A DNA stretch of 64,000 bases from assembly GCA_963722495.1 (NCBI GenBank), contig CAVRND010000008.1, positions 62,001 to 126,000 of the forward strand, written 5' to 3'. The translations under genes and the position numbers were made by a program. The notes beneath the pieces were generated by a model. The model was not told the origin of the DNA. It searched no databases and saw only the letters and a list, made by a program, of their open reading frames with translations. Positions 55,726 through 64,000 of this stretch are shown piece after piece; the first letter of the stretch is position 1; every line of letters starts with the position of its first letter. This DNA is from Hyphomicrobium_A sp963722495 (GTDB lineage Bacteria > Pseudomonadota > Alphaproteobacteria > Rhizobiales > Hyphomicrobiaceae).

Positions 55726-57218
55726 AGCGACTCCACGAATTTGATCAACGCCTCGCGATCGGCTTTCGACAACGCCGCATAGCCGTCCCGCGCGGCCTGC
55801 GCCTCGCCCCCGTGCCAGAGGATCGCTTCTTCCAGGTTGCGCGCGCGCCCGTCGTGCAGGAACAGCGTGTGGCCGCTGACGAGCTTGGTCAGGCCGATGC
55901 CCCACAGCGGCGGCGTGCGCCATTCGCGTCCGTCCGCGACGCCCTCGGGCCGGTTGTCGGCTAAGCCTTCGCCCATGTCGTGCAGCAAGAGGTCTGCGTA
56001 CGGCCAGATCTTCTGGTTCGAAAGGTGCGGCTGGTCTTTCACCGCGCCCGTGGTGAATGAGGGCGTGTGACAGCTCTGGCAGCCGAGCGTGTAGAACAGC
56101 GCCTTGCCGCGATTGACTTCGGGATCGTTGAAATTGCGCCGCGGCGGGACGGCAAGGTTCTGCGAATAGAACACCACGTGGTCGAACAGCTTCGGGCTGA
56201 CCTCGAAGCCGCCGTCGCGCTCCGTGTTGCCGTTGGGCGCGTTGAGACACACGGGCTGCGCTTGTGTGCAATCACCCGACGGTGCCGGCGCCAATGGGTT
56301 GGAGAGCCCCATGTCGCCGGCGAACGCGCTTGCGGCCTGCTCGCGTACGCTCGCCTTGCCGGCCTTCCAGCCGAAGCGGCCGAGCGCCGGCTTGTCCTGT
56401 TCCACCGACCAAACTTCGGCGGCTCGGCCGGAGATGCCGTCCTTGTCCTTGTCATCCGGATCGGCGCGCGCGCGGATCTGATCTTCCGGGATCGCCTCCA
56501 GCAGCCCGACGCCGATCATCGGCGGGGCAATGCGCGGCGACAGCATCGTACCCGGATGCAACGGGCCATACTTGAGCCCGTCGATGCTGTAGGTCGGATG
56601 GCGCAGGCTGACGACGGTGCCATCACCCAGCGTCACCGGCTGCTCTTTGTAGTCGACGTGCATGTGGCCTTCGTTGTCGAGGCCCTGGATGGCGATGTTC
56701 TGCAGCTGCTCGCCGTAGGTCGGCTCGTTGATGGTGTTGGCGCGGTGCTCGGCGAGGAGGCGCTTCTGCTCGTCGTTCTGCGGCGGGATGGAAAGGCGCA
56801 GGAACATCAATTCCGCCGTATCGGCGGGGAAGTTCGCGGCCGGCGGGCGCCCGCGCCCATCCTTCAGATGACAGCTCTGGCAGGAGCGCGAATTGTACAG
56901 CGGGCCGAGGCCGTCGGAGCTGGTGGTCGATGACGGCGCCGAGATCCACAGCTTGCGGAAGATGGCGTTGCCGACCTTGAACTTGGCTTCGCCCTCAAAG
57001 CCGATCCCGTGCGAGAAGTGCGAGAAGGCTTCGCGCGTGTCGATGCTGTCCTGCGTCGTCGCGCTGCCGCCGGGGTTCTCTTCGCCGGGCTCGTTGGGGA
57101 CGAGCGGGGCCTCGCCCGCATGCACCGCAGCGACCGCCAGACAAGCTGCCAGGAGCCCCGGAATGAGCAACATTGGCAGGCGCGGTATCTGCGGTTGGCG
57201 GGTCTGGCTGGTAGACAT
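55722..57218 (-). CDS. Diheme 'thiol oxidoreductase' (DHOR / DUF1111) protein
   Basis: 498 residues. Signal peptide (RLPMLLIPGLLAACLAVAAVHA). Two heme-binding motifs: CQSCH at residues 113-117 and CQSCH in LGCQSCHTPSF in the C-terminal third. HFSHGIGFEGEAKFKVGNAIFRKLW and LLHDMGEGLADNRPEG, LWGIGLTKLVSGHTLFLHDGRARNLEEAILWHGGEA match the DHOR (di-haem oxidoreductase) family. It probably passes electrons in metal reduction or oxidation for the neighbouring imelysins; the reaction is not known. Overlaps the downstream imelysin gene by four bases. Confidence 0.92.
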   Translation of the reverse strand: MSTSQTRQPQIPRLPMLLIPGLLAACLAVAAVHAGEAPLVPNEPGEENPGGSATTQDSIDTREAFSHFSHGIGFEGEAKFKVGNAIFRKLWISAPSSTTSSDGLGPLYNSRSCQSCHLKDGRGRPPAANFPADTAELMFLRLSIPPQNDEQKRLLAEHRANTINEPTYGEQLQNIAIQGLDNEGHMHVDYKEQPVTLGDGTVVSLRHPTYSIDGLKYGPLHPGTMLSPRIAPPMIGVGLLEAIPEDQIRARADPDDKDKDGISGRAAEVWSVEQDKPALGRFGWKAGKASVREQAASAFAGDMGLSNPLAPAPSGDCTQAQPVCLNAPNGNTERDGGFEVSPKLFDHVVFYSQNLAVPPRRNFNDPEVNRGKALFYTLGCQSCHTPSFTTGAVKDQPHLSNQKIWPYADLLLHDMGEGLADNRPEGVADGREWRTPPLWGIGLTKLVSGHTLFLHDGRARNLEEAILWHGGEAQAARDGYAALSKADREALIKFVESL

Positions 57219-57316
57219 GCGCGCTTATAGTCCAACGGCGGACGGCTGCGGAGCCCGCTGCTCAACTATGCCGCACGGCGCATGGCCCCGGTGGTCGGGT
57301 CCCTCGCCACCGAACA

Positions 57317-58595
57317 TCAAATCACCTGACGCCTGACGGGATTGTCGAGACTGTCGGAGCCCTCGAACTCGATCGACTTGAGCTCGAGCGCGGCGATATC
57401 GCGCTCGAATTCCTTCGACTGGGCAATCAGTGCCTGGATCGTCTGGTCGAGGAGGGCGTTCCCGGCTTCGTTGCCTTCGCCGATCATCTGGTCGTAGGCC
57501 TCGCCGCCCTCGGCGCGCTTCACGATCGCTTCCATCTGTTTCATCGTCGCCTCGAGCGCCACGCGCGTGCGCGTGTCGGCTTCGGGCGACTTGGCACGCA
57601 CGAGGTCCGAGGCGCTGGGGCCCGAGATCGACCGAGCCGTCGGGGCGCTTGTAGCTGCCGAGGTAGACATTACGGATGCCGAGGGCGTCGTAATAGTGCG
57701 CGTTGTGCGTGTTGTCGGAGAAGCAGTCGTGCTCCTCCTCCGGGTCGTGGATCAAGAGGCCGAGCTTCATGCGCTCGCCGGCCATCTCGCCGTAGGAGAG
57801 GCTGCCGAGCCCCTTGAAGATGGCGACGAGAGCGGCGCGGCCGTCATCCGCCATCACGGCCTTGCGGGCGGCGCCGTCGGCACCCCACTGCGCCACCATG
57901 AAGGTGAGATCGTCGATCAACAGATCCATTGCGGCCTCGAGATACTGGGCGCGACGATCGCAGTTGCCGTGGGTGCAGTTCTTCACGTCATAGTCGGTCG
58001 CCGGGCGATTGCCTGCGCCAGGTCCGGTGCCGTTGAGGTCCTGGCCCCAGAGCAGAAACTCGATGGCGTGATAGCCGGTGGCGACGTTTGACTCGACGCC
58101 GCCCGCTTCCTGCAGCTTGTCGCTCAGCAGCTCCTTGGTGATCTTCGAGGTGTCGACCGGCTCGCCGTTGATCTTGATCGACGGGTTGGCGATGACGTTG
58201 GCGACATAGAGATCGTTGGCGGGCGACTGATCGACGTACTCCTGCGAGACATAGTCGATCAGGCCTTCATCCAGCGGCCAGGAGTTCACGCGGCCTTCCC
58301 AGTCGTCGACGATCTTGTTGCCAAAGCGGAATGCCTCGGTCTGCATGTACGAGACGCGCGCGGCAACCCATGCCTTGCGTGCGGCGAGCATGTTGTCCTG
58401 TGTCGGCGCCTTGATCAGGGTGTCGATCGCAGCCTTGAGCTTGCGCGCTCCGTCGAGCGAATCCGTATAGCCAGCCTCGGCGATGTCGGCATAGTTTTTC
58501 GCCACTGCAGCGACGCTCGGAGCTTCCGCTGCGGCGGGCAGCGCAACAGCGGTGCAGGCGAGGGCTACGATCGCGGCGGCGAGAGTTCTAAGCAT
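57317..58595 (-). CDS. Imelysin (EfeO-like, M75-type), apparent frameshift near 57632
   Basis: About 426 residues. Signal peptide MLRTLAAAIVALACTAVALPAAAEA. The GxHxxE metal site is intact (GYHAIEFLLWG, His176 and Glu179). LDEGLIDYV, CDRRAQYLEAAMDLLIDDL and SYGEMAGERMKLGLLIHDPEEEHDCFSDNTHNAHYYDALGIRNVYLGSYKR are typical. The frame changes after RPDGS, continuing SISGPSASDLVRAKSPEADTRTRVALEATMKQME to the end; length 3n+1 fits one extra base in CGGTCGATC. Periplasmic; family members bind iron or copper. It is the first gene of the leftward imelysin-diheme-imelysin operon. Confidence 0.9.
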
Positions 58596-58729
58596 GTTCG
58601 TTGCACCTTTATCGGCCGGTTGTGCGCGCCGATGTGAATAATTTCCGACTACTGAAGTCAAGAATATTTTTTCCGGCCAAGCCTTTATGTAGATCGGTCC
58701 AAGGAACGCCACCACGCCGGGTCACCATA

Positions 58730-58741
58730 GTCACCTGTGAC
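58730..58741. promoter_or_regulatory. Palindrome in the divergent imelysin promoter region
   Basis: GTCAC-CT-GTGAC is a 12-base perfect palindrome with an extra GTCACC copy at 58721. It lies in the 205-base spacer between the two divergent imelysin genes and could be an operator. No known iron-box consensus is matched. Confidence 0.3.
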
Positions 58742-58800
58742 AAGCGCCAGAGAATGCGGGAGCGACGGCGAATGTGCGGCCGGCGCTGGATCGAATGACG

Positions 58801-59887
58801 ATGAACCGGGCCGCGACGGCCATCTGTCTGCTCGCCGTGGTTGCGCTGCCGCTTGCCGCGCGCGCCGCACCGTCGGCGCCCTCGTTTCCTCAGCTCAATA
58901 AACGCGTGATTGATGCCTACGTGCTGCCGCGCTTCAAGAAGCTCGCGGAGACGAGTGGCAAGCTTGCGGACGATCTGGCGCGCACGTGCGACGGCGACGA
59001 GAAATCCGCGAAGGCCGTGAGGAAAGACTTCGCCGATACGGTGCTGGCCTGGGCGGCGGTCGAGTTCCTGCGCTTTGGTCCGATGTCGCAAATGGGGCGC
59101 CCGGAGCGCTTTGATTTCTCGCCCGATCCGCGCGGTGTCACGCAGCGGCAGGTGAGCGGACTGGTCGCCAAGCGCGACGCCGACGGCGCTCGATCCGGCA
59201 CTGCTGGCCAAAAAGAGCGCGGCCGTGCAGGGGCTTTCTGCCATCGAAGGGCTGCTCTACGACGACGCCTACCCGATTGCCGGGACCGACGACGACGCGC
59301 GCTACCGCTGCAAACTGGCGCTCTCCATGGCGCAATCGACGCACGCGCTGGCGCGCGACGTCGTGGCGGAATGGGACGGGGACCAGGGCTGGCGTCGCCG
59401 CATGCTCGAGCCGGGCCCGCAGGACGCCCCTTACAAGACGCCTGAGGAGCCAGCGGCCGATTTCGTTCGCGCCCTCATCACCGGGCTGCAGATGATCCAG
59501 GACCGCGAGGTGGTCCCGATGATCGCCGCTATCGCCACGCCCGACAAGCCGCCGCGGCTGCCGTTCTCCCGCTCCGGGCTCAGTGCGCGCTACATTGCCT
59601 CGGGGCTCGGCTCCGCCAAGGCACTTTACGAGACGATGGGCCTGGCGAGCAGCGTCCCCGGCGACAAGGCCTGGATGCCGCGCTGGATCACCGCGGCGTT
59701 CGAGCGGCTGGCGCGCGATGCTCCGGCTGCGGTAGAAAGCATCCCGCGCGCCAAGGACAATCCGGACCGCGCGCGCGAGCTGCGCATGGTGCGCTTCCAT
59801 GTCGAAGGCATCCGCAAGCTGATCGGGCGCGAGATCGCCCCGCTGGCCGGACTGACGATAGGGTTCAATGAGCTCGATGGCGATTGA
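58801..59887 (+). CDS. Imelysin-family protein (third paralogue), apparent frameshift near 59186
   Basis: About 361 residues. Signal peptide (RAATAICLLAVVALPLAARA). NKRVIDAYVLPRFKKLAETSGKLADDL and WAAVEFLRFGPMSQMGRPERFDFSPDPRG, then after KRDAD the next frame: ALDPALLAKKSAAVQGLSAIEGLLYDDAYP and the rest to LTIGFNELDGD. The GxHxxE motif reads GLSAIE (His replaced by Ser). One extra G in GACGGCGC explains the shift (length 3n+1). Its last 20 bases overlap the DUF1513 gene. It is closer to the second than the first imelysin, sharing the FGP...DPRG/DPHG pattern. Confidence 0.85.
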
Positions 59888-61003
59888 CCGGCGACACTTC
59901 CTGATCGGTACGGCGCTCACCTTCGCGGCGGCGAGCGCTTCCAATGCATTTGCCGGCATGCTCGACGACGATGCCGGCGCGGGTGTTGCCGTAGGCGATC
60001 TGATCGCCGCTTGCCGCCGCCCGGATGGCAAGTACTCGGTCGTCGTGTTGGCGCTCGACGGCACCGTACTGCGTGAACTTCCGCTCGAAGGCCGCGGCCA
60101 CGACATCGCGCTCGATCGTGCCAGCGGCCAGGCGGTCGTGTTCGCGCGCCGCCCGGGTTCGTTCGCGCTGGCCTTCGATATCAGGACCGCCGCGAGCCGG
60201 TGTTGTTCACGACGCCGGCCAATCGTCACTTCTATGGCCATGGCGTCTTCTCGCGCGACGGACGGCTGCTCTATGCGACCGAGCACGACAACGAGACACG
60301 CGCCGGACTCATCGGCGTCTACAACGCGACCGGTGGCTATAAGCGCATCGGCGAGATCCCGACCTACGGCATCGGTCCGCACGAGGTGATCCTGCTGTCG
60401 GACGGCAAGACGCTGGCGGTCGCCAACGGCGGCATCGAAACGCACATCGAGACGGGGCGCGAAAAGCTCAACCTCAATTCCATGCAGCCTTCGCTCGCCT
60501 TCATTGACAGCACCAACGGGCGCCTGCTCAGCCAGCACATGCAGGGCACCGGCCTGCATAAGCTGTCGATCCGCCATTTGGCGCAGGACGCGCGCGGCGC
60601 CGTATGGTTCGGCTGCCAGTGGGAAGGCGCCGACTCCGATACGCCGGAGCTCGTCGGCTGCGCCGGGCTCGATCAACCGCTGCGCATCATCGAGCCGTCG
60701 AAGCCCATGGGCGCCGTGCTCGCCGGCTACATCGGCGCCGTGGCGCTGAGCGGCGACGGGCGTCTGCTGGCGGCATCGGCGCCGCGTGCCGGCCGCATCG
60801 TCTACGTCGACACGGAGCGGTTTGCGATCGTGGGCGAGACGCACTTGATAGACAGCTGTGGCGTCACCGGCGCTTCGCAGTCCGGGTTTGCCATGAGCTC
60901 GGGGATGGGCGTGCTGCAGTTCGATCAGCCGGACCACACGCACCTGACGACGACGACCTTCCCCGGCCGCTCGTTCGACAATCACCTGCGGATCATCGCC
61001 TGA
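59868..61003 (+). CDS. Tat-exported DUF1513 beta-propeller-like protein, apparent frameshift near 60185
   Basis: About 378 residues. The N-terminus MAIDRRHFLIGTALTFAAASA is a Tat signal (DRRHFL), so the protein is folded, possibly with a cofactor, before export. DLIAACRRPDGKYSVVVL and RGHDIALDRASGQAVVFARRPGSFALAFD are followed after DIR by the next frame: EPVLFTTPANRHFYGHGVFSRDGRLLYATEHD, GIGPHEVILLSDGKTLAVANGGIETH and CGVTGASQSGFAMSSGMG. A missing G in AGGACC explains it. DUF1513 genes commonly neighbour imelysins and diheme proteins. Overlaps the upstream gene. Confidence 0.86.
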
Positions 61004-61013
61004 AGCGACGGCT

Positions 61014-62369
61014 TTACGCCGGATGCGGTGCCGGCCCGATGATGTGGGGACGGCGCGGTCTGCCGGCGGCGCGCGGCCGCGGCCGGATGAGACGCGGCGC
61101 ACGGCGTGGAATGATCTGACCATCCACCGTTGTTGCGGCCAGGAAGCCCCAGATGATCGCCATCAGCACGTAGAAGTGACGCCAGTGGTCGCTGTCGATG
61201 ATCATGCCTTCGAGCGCGGTGGCGGCAAACGTCGAGTAGACGACAAGGAACAACATGCGCGTGTCGGTCGCGCGCATGAGGTGACGGAAGCCGAGCACCA
61301 GTGTCAGACACACCAGGATCAGATAGATGCCGCCGCCGAGCCAGCCGGCGCTGAGCAGCACCGTCAGGTAGACGTTGTGGACTTCCTCGGCGTGGTGGCG
61401 GCTGACGAACTCTTGCGCGCCGATGCCGAGCGGATGGTCGAGGATCAGACCGATCGCCTTCTCTTGGCCGCCGAAGCGGCCTTCGGCGCCGGTGTCGTAC
61501 GACTGGTCGAGGCTGGCGCGCTGGCTCAGGAGCTCGGCGACCTGATCGTTGCTGACGGCGGCGAGAACAACGCCAACGGCGAGGAGGCCGCCGACCGCGA
61601 GTAGCCCGACGATCTTGAGGCGCACGATCGACTTGCGCGTCGTCGCCAGCGCCATGTACCCGAAGATCGTCAAGGAAACGACGAGGTTGAACCAGGCACC
61701 GCGCGAGAAGCTCAGGAACACCGCCAGCATGAGAAAGGCGGCGATGGCCAGTGGGATGATCATGCCGCGCAGCCGGCTGTCGAGCGCGATGTCGAGCATG
61801 TAGATCAGCGGCACGATGACGAACGGACCCAGCACGTTCGGATCCTTGAAGGTGCCGCTCGCACGGTCGTACAGCGTGAACATCTCGCTGCCGGGAACGA
61901 GGCCGAAGTAGCCGACGATGGCGGCGGCGCTAGCGATCAACGCGGCGACGGTCCACGATTTGAGGATCAGCTCGGTGTGGGCGCGCGGCGACTTGGCGAC
62001 GAAGCCGGCGATGACGAACGAGGCCGCGTAGAGATAGAGCGTCACGCCGACGTGAGTCATCGTCGCGCCGATATCGAGCGAGAAGGTCGCCGCGAGCACG
62101 GCGCAGGCGCCGGCGACGAGCCACAAGGCGCCGTAAGCGAAGATCACCCGATTGAAGGCGACAAGGCCGATGACGGGCAGCAGCACGGTGAGGCCGATGC
62201 TCAGCGCATCGACCGGCGCCGGCTCGGTGAATACGATGCCGCTGACCGCGAAGGTGAACGCCACGGCGGCCAAGGCGAGCCAGGTGACGAGGCTCCGCCG
62301 ACCGGTCCGGCGCTCACCGCGCGCGGCCGCAAAGCTCTCAGATCCTGCGGCAATGGCCGTCATCGACAC
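61014..62369 (-). CDS. O-antigen ligase / polymerase (Wzy, WaaL)-like membrane protein
   Basis: 451 residues, with about 12 helices. The family signature region is seen in the large periplasmic loop and after: ASGTFKDPNVLGPFVIVPL, LSFSRGAWFNLVVSL and DHPLGIGAQEFVSRHHAEEVHNVYLTVLLSAGWLGG (the conserved HN and NxxL part). It could join repeats or ligate polysaccharide to a carrier in the periplasm. The basic C-terminal tail is cytoplasmic (RRAPRLIRPRPRAAGRPRRP). It follows the WcaJ-type gene on the same strand (21-base gap). Confidence 0.87.
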   Translation of the reverse strand: MSMTAIAAGSESFAAARGERRTGRRSLVTWLALAAVAFTFAVSGIVFTEPAPVDALSIGLTVLLPVIGLVAFNRVIFAYGALWLVAGACAVLAATFSLDIGATMTHVGVTLYLYAASFVIAGFVAKSPRAHTELILKSWTVAALIASAAAIVGYFGLVPGSEMFTLYDRASGTFKDPNVLGPFVIVPLIYMLDIALDSRLRGMIIPLAIAAFLMLAVFLSFSRGAWFNLVVSLTIFGYMALATTRKSIVRLKIVGLLAVGGLLAVGVVLAAVSNDQVAELLSQRASLDQSYDTGAEGRFGGQEKAIGLILDHPLGIGAQEFVSRHHAEEVHNVYLTVLLSAGWLGGGIYLILVCLTLVLGFRHLMRATDTRMLFLVVYSTFAATALEGMIIDSDHWRHFYVLMAIIWGFLAATTVDGQIIPRRAPRLIRPRPRAAGRPRRPHIIGPAPHPA

Positions 62370-62390
62370 CGGTCCCTGCGAAGGCCGCTC

Positions 62391-63941
62391 TCAGTAGGCG
62401 TTCTCGGACTTCAATAGCGCGAACGGCGTCTTCAGCAGGATGTAAGTGTCGAGCAGCAGCGACCAGTTCTCGATATAGTAAATGTCGCATTCAACGCGCT
62501 TCTGAATCTTCTCGGGAGTGTCGGTTTCACCGCGCCAGCCGTTGATTTGTGCCCAACCCGTTATTCCGGGTTTCACTTTGTGACGCGCGAAATATCCATC
62601 GACGACCTCGTCGTAGAGGTCGCCGGCGGCCTTCGCCTCGAGGGCGTGCGGACGCGGGCCGACGAGCGACAGGTTGCCGATGATGACGTTGAATAGCTGC
62701 GGCAGCTCATCGAGGCTGGTCTTGCGGATGAAACGGCCGACGCGGGTGACGCGCGGGTCGTCCTTGGTGACGAGCTTGGACGCGGTCGCGTCGCAGCGAT
62801 CGGTGTACATCGAGCGGAACTTGAACACCTCGACCAGCTCGTTGTTGAAGCCGTAGCGCTTCTGGCGGAACAGTACCGGACCGCGGCTGTCGAGCTTGAT
62901 GGCTGCGGCGACGGCGAGCATGACGGGCGAAAGGAAGAATAGCGCCAGCATGCCGACGATCTTGTCGAACGCCCACTTGGTCACCGAGCCCCAGTCGGCG
63001 ATCGGCTTCTCGAGCAGGTCGATCATGGCAACGTTGCCGATGCGCGAGTAGGTCCCGGGCGTGAAGCGAAGCTCGCTGGCGCGGGCCGGCAGCTTGACCT
63101 CGGCCGGCAGGACGGCGAGTGCGCGCGTCACTTCGAGCACACGCTTCTCGGCGGTGATCGGCAGGGCGACGATGACGAGGTCGAGGCGTGAAGTGCGGGC
63201 CGCGGAGACGAGCTGCTTCAGGCCGCCGAGGCGCGGGTAGCCGGCGATGACGCGATCGACGCGGTCGTCGCCGCGGTCGTCGAACACGCCCATGATGCGG
63301 ACGTCGCTGTCGACGTCGACCTCGAGCTCGCCGATCAGCTTCTCGGAGATGGCGCCGCCGCCGTAGATGGCGGCACGGCGATAGAGACGGCCCTGCTGCG
63401 TCCAGCGGCGCACGAAGCTGGCGACCACGAGGCGCTCGGCCAGGATCACGACGATGCCGGCGGCGTACCAGGCGGCGAACCATACGCGCGAGAATTCTTG
63501 GCCGGCCTTGAAGAAGAACACGCCGGCGAGCAGCAGTGCGAACGCGCCTGTCCAGGCCAGAAGCACGCGCGGCATCTGGCGGATGAAGGAAGTGAACGTT
63601 GCCTGCGAGTAAAGGCCGAGCAGGTCGAAGCCGGCAACGGTCACGACCGCCGTCATAGCGATGGCGATCATGTAGTAGGTGCTGCCGATGACCACCGGCT
63701 CGTCGACGTAGAACGCGGCGACGGCGAAGCCGACGAGGCAGATGATGCCGATGTCGCAAGCGCGCACGGCGCCGCGGATGACCACCATCGACATCAGGCG
63801 CGTCTTGTCCTCGATGCGGAAATCGGCAAGGCGCGGCACTTTGCGCGCGATGCTTCCCTGCACCGTTTGGGGGACTGAGGCTTGGCCAACGTTGAGCATT
63901 TCGACTGGGATCCGGTGACTGTGACGCGTAAGACTGCCCAT
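62391..63941 (-). CDS. Undecaprenyl-phosphate glucose phosphotransferase, WcaJ type
   Basis: 516 residues. Four or five membrane helices near the N-terminus (CDIGIICLVGFAVAAFYV, YYMIAIAMTAVVTVAGFDLLGLY, VLLAWTGAFALLLAGVFFF), a CoA-binding-like middle (IYGGGAISEKLIGELEVD) and the C-terminal bacterial sugar transferase domain: PVLFRQKRYGFNNELVEVFKFRSMYTD, KTSLDELPQLFNVI and KPGITGWAQINGWRGETD. It starts exopolysaccharide synthesis by loading a hexose-1-phosphate on undecaprenyl phosphate. The first ATG at 63941 is used; others within 50 codons are possible. Confidence 0.93.
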   Translation of the reverse strand: MGSLTRHSHRIPVEMLNVGQASVPQTVQGSIARKVPRLADFRIEDKTRLMSMVVIRGAVRACDIGIICLVGFAVAAFYVDEPVVIGSTYYMIAIAMTAVVTVAGFDLLGLYSQATFTSFIRQMPRVLLAWTGAFALLLAGVFFFKAGQEFSRVWFAAWYAAGIVVILAERLVVASFVRRWTQQGRLYRRAAIYGGGAISEKLIGELEVDVDSDVRIMGVFDDRGDDRVDRVIAGYPRLGGLKQLVSAARTSRLDLVIVALPITAEKRVLEVTRALAVLPAEVKLPARASELRFTPGTYSRIGNVAMIDLLEKPIADWGSVTKWAFDKIVGMLALFFLSPVMLAVAAAIKLDSRGPVLFRQKRYGFNNELVEVFKFRSMYTDRCDATASKLVTKDDPRVTRVGRFIRKTSLDELPQLFNVIIGNLSLVGPRPHALEAKAAGDLYDEVVDGYFARHKVKPGITGWAQINGWRGETDTPEKIQKRVECDIYYIENWSLLLDTYILLKTPFALLKSENAY

Positions 63942-64000
63942 ACGAACGCAGACATCGTGCCACTGCGCCGGAGAGGCGCCGTTCGGTTGGTAAGCCTTTC

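Noticed and set aside
58648..58662. RirA-like iron box TGA-N9-TCG upstream of the first imelysin
   Set aside because: The second half-site deviates from TGA-N9-TCA and chance matches of this short pattern are common.
59138..61123. Open frame of 661 codons on the minus strand over imelysin and DUF1513 genes
   Set aside because: Runs antisense over two recognised genes and has low-complexity Arg/Ala/Leu composition.

Overview
The window is about 64 kb of GC-rich, densely coding bacterial chromosome. Gene content and order point to an alphaproteobacterium, most likely Hyphomicrobiales (Rhizobiales): glnB-glnA beside a divergent nnr; yajC-secD-secF followed by a Mth938-like gene and a squalene/phytoene-synthase-like gene; bamE divergent from a CBP3-type chaperone gene, then DUF177-plsX-fabH-ihfA-merR; an EipA/DUF1134 protein; a K+-independent H+-pyrophosphatase; CTCACCTCTCCC-type intergenic palindromes. 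Genus cannot be fixed from the sequence alone. I see no prophage, IS element, CRISPR array or rRNA. One tRNA (Pro-GGG) is present.

Layout. 1-2.8 kb: nitrogen regulation (glnBA, with a candidate sigma-54 promoter) and metabolite repair (nnr). 2.9-13.1 kb: envelope and small exported proteins (TPR protein, L,D-transpeptidase, EipA-like protein, polysaccharide deacetylase, Crp/Fnr regulator, a bactofilin carrying a CSPG-like repeat, DUF3175, DUF815 ATPase). 13.3-17.9 kb: Sec translocase accessory operon. 17.9-26.9 kb: GDSL hydrolase, SulP transporter, XRE regulator, trmFO, DUF2157/GDYXXLXY protein, DUF937-like protein. 27-29.6 kb: a His/Arg/Trp-rich peptide and hppA. 29.7-36.1 kb: VOC protein, bamE, phospholipid/fatty-acid genes (plsX, fabH), ihfA, merR, a phosphopantetheinyl transferase, tRNA-Pro. 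36.2-42.6 kb: VOC protein, hrpB, thiolase, and a divergent thioesterase-TetR-SDR group that looks like a small acyl-CoA regulon. 42.9-49.8 kb: cytochrome c, aldo/keto reductase, patatin, AraC regulator, two SDRs, flavin reductase. 49.9-52.6 kb: tal-pgi. 52.7-61 kb: DUF1097, an Ntn hydrolase, then a periplasmic metal-handling cluster of three imelysin-like proteins, a diheme oxidoreductase and a DUF1513 propeller. 61-64 kb: polysaccharide synthesis (O-antigen-ligase-like protein and a WcaJ-type initiating transferase).

A feature that cuts across the window is about 23 apparent single-base indels in otherwise well-conserved genes (crp-like, DUF815, trmFO, fabH, PPTase, VOC, hrpB, thiolase, patatin, araC, an SDR, all three imelysins, DUF1513). 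About nineteen look like +1 insertions, several in the same short context. The simplest reading is systematic consensus error rather than pseudogenes, so these genes are given as full-length CDS with the shift position stated.

The most interesting biology is the bactofilin-CSPG fusion, the imelysin/diheme/DUF1513 cluster in which only one of three imelysins keeps the GxHxxE motif, the predicted sigma-54/NtrC control of glnBA inside the nnr intergenic region, and two families of palindromic intergenic repeats.
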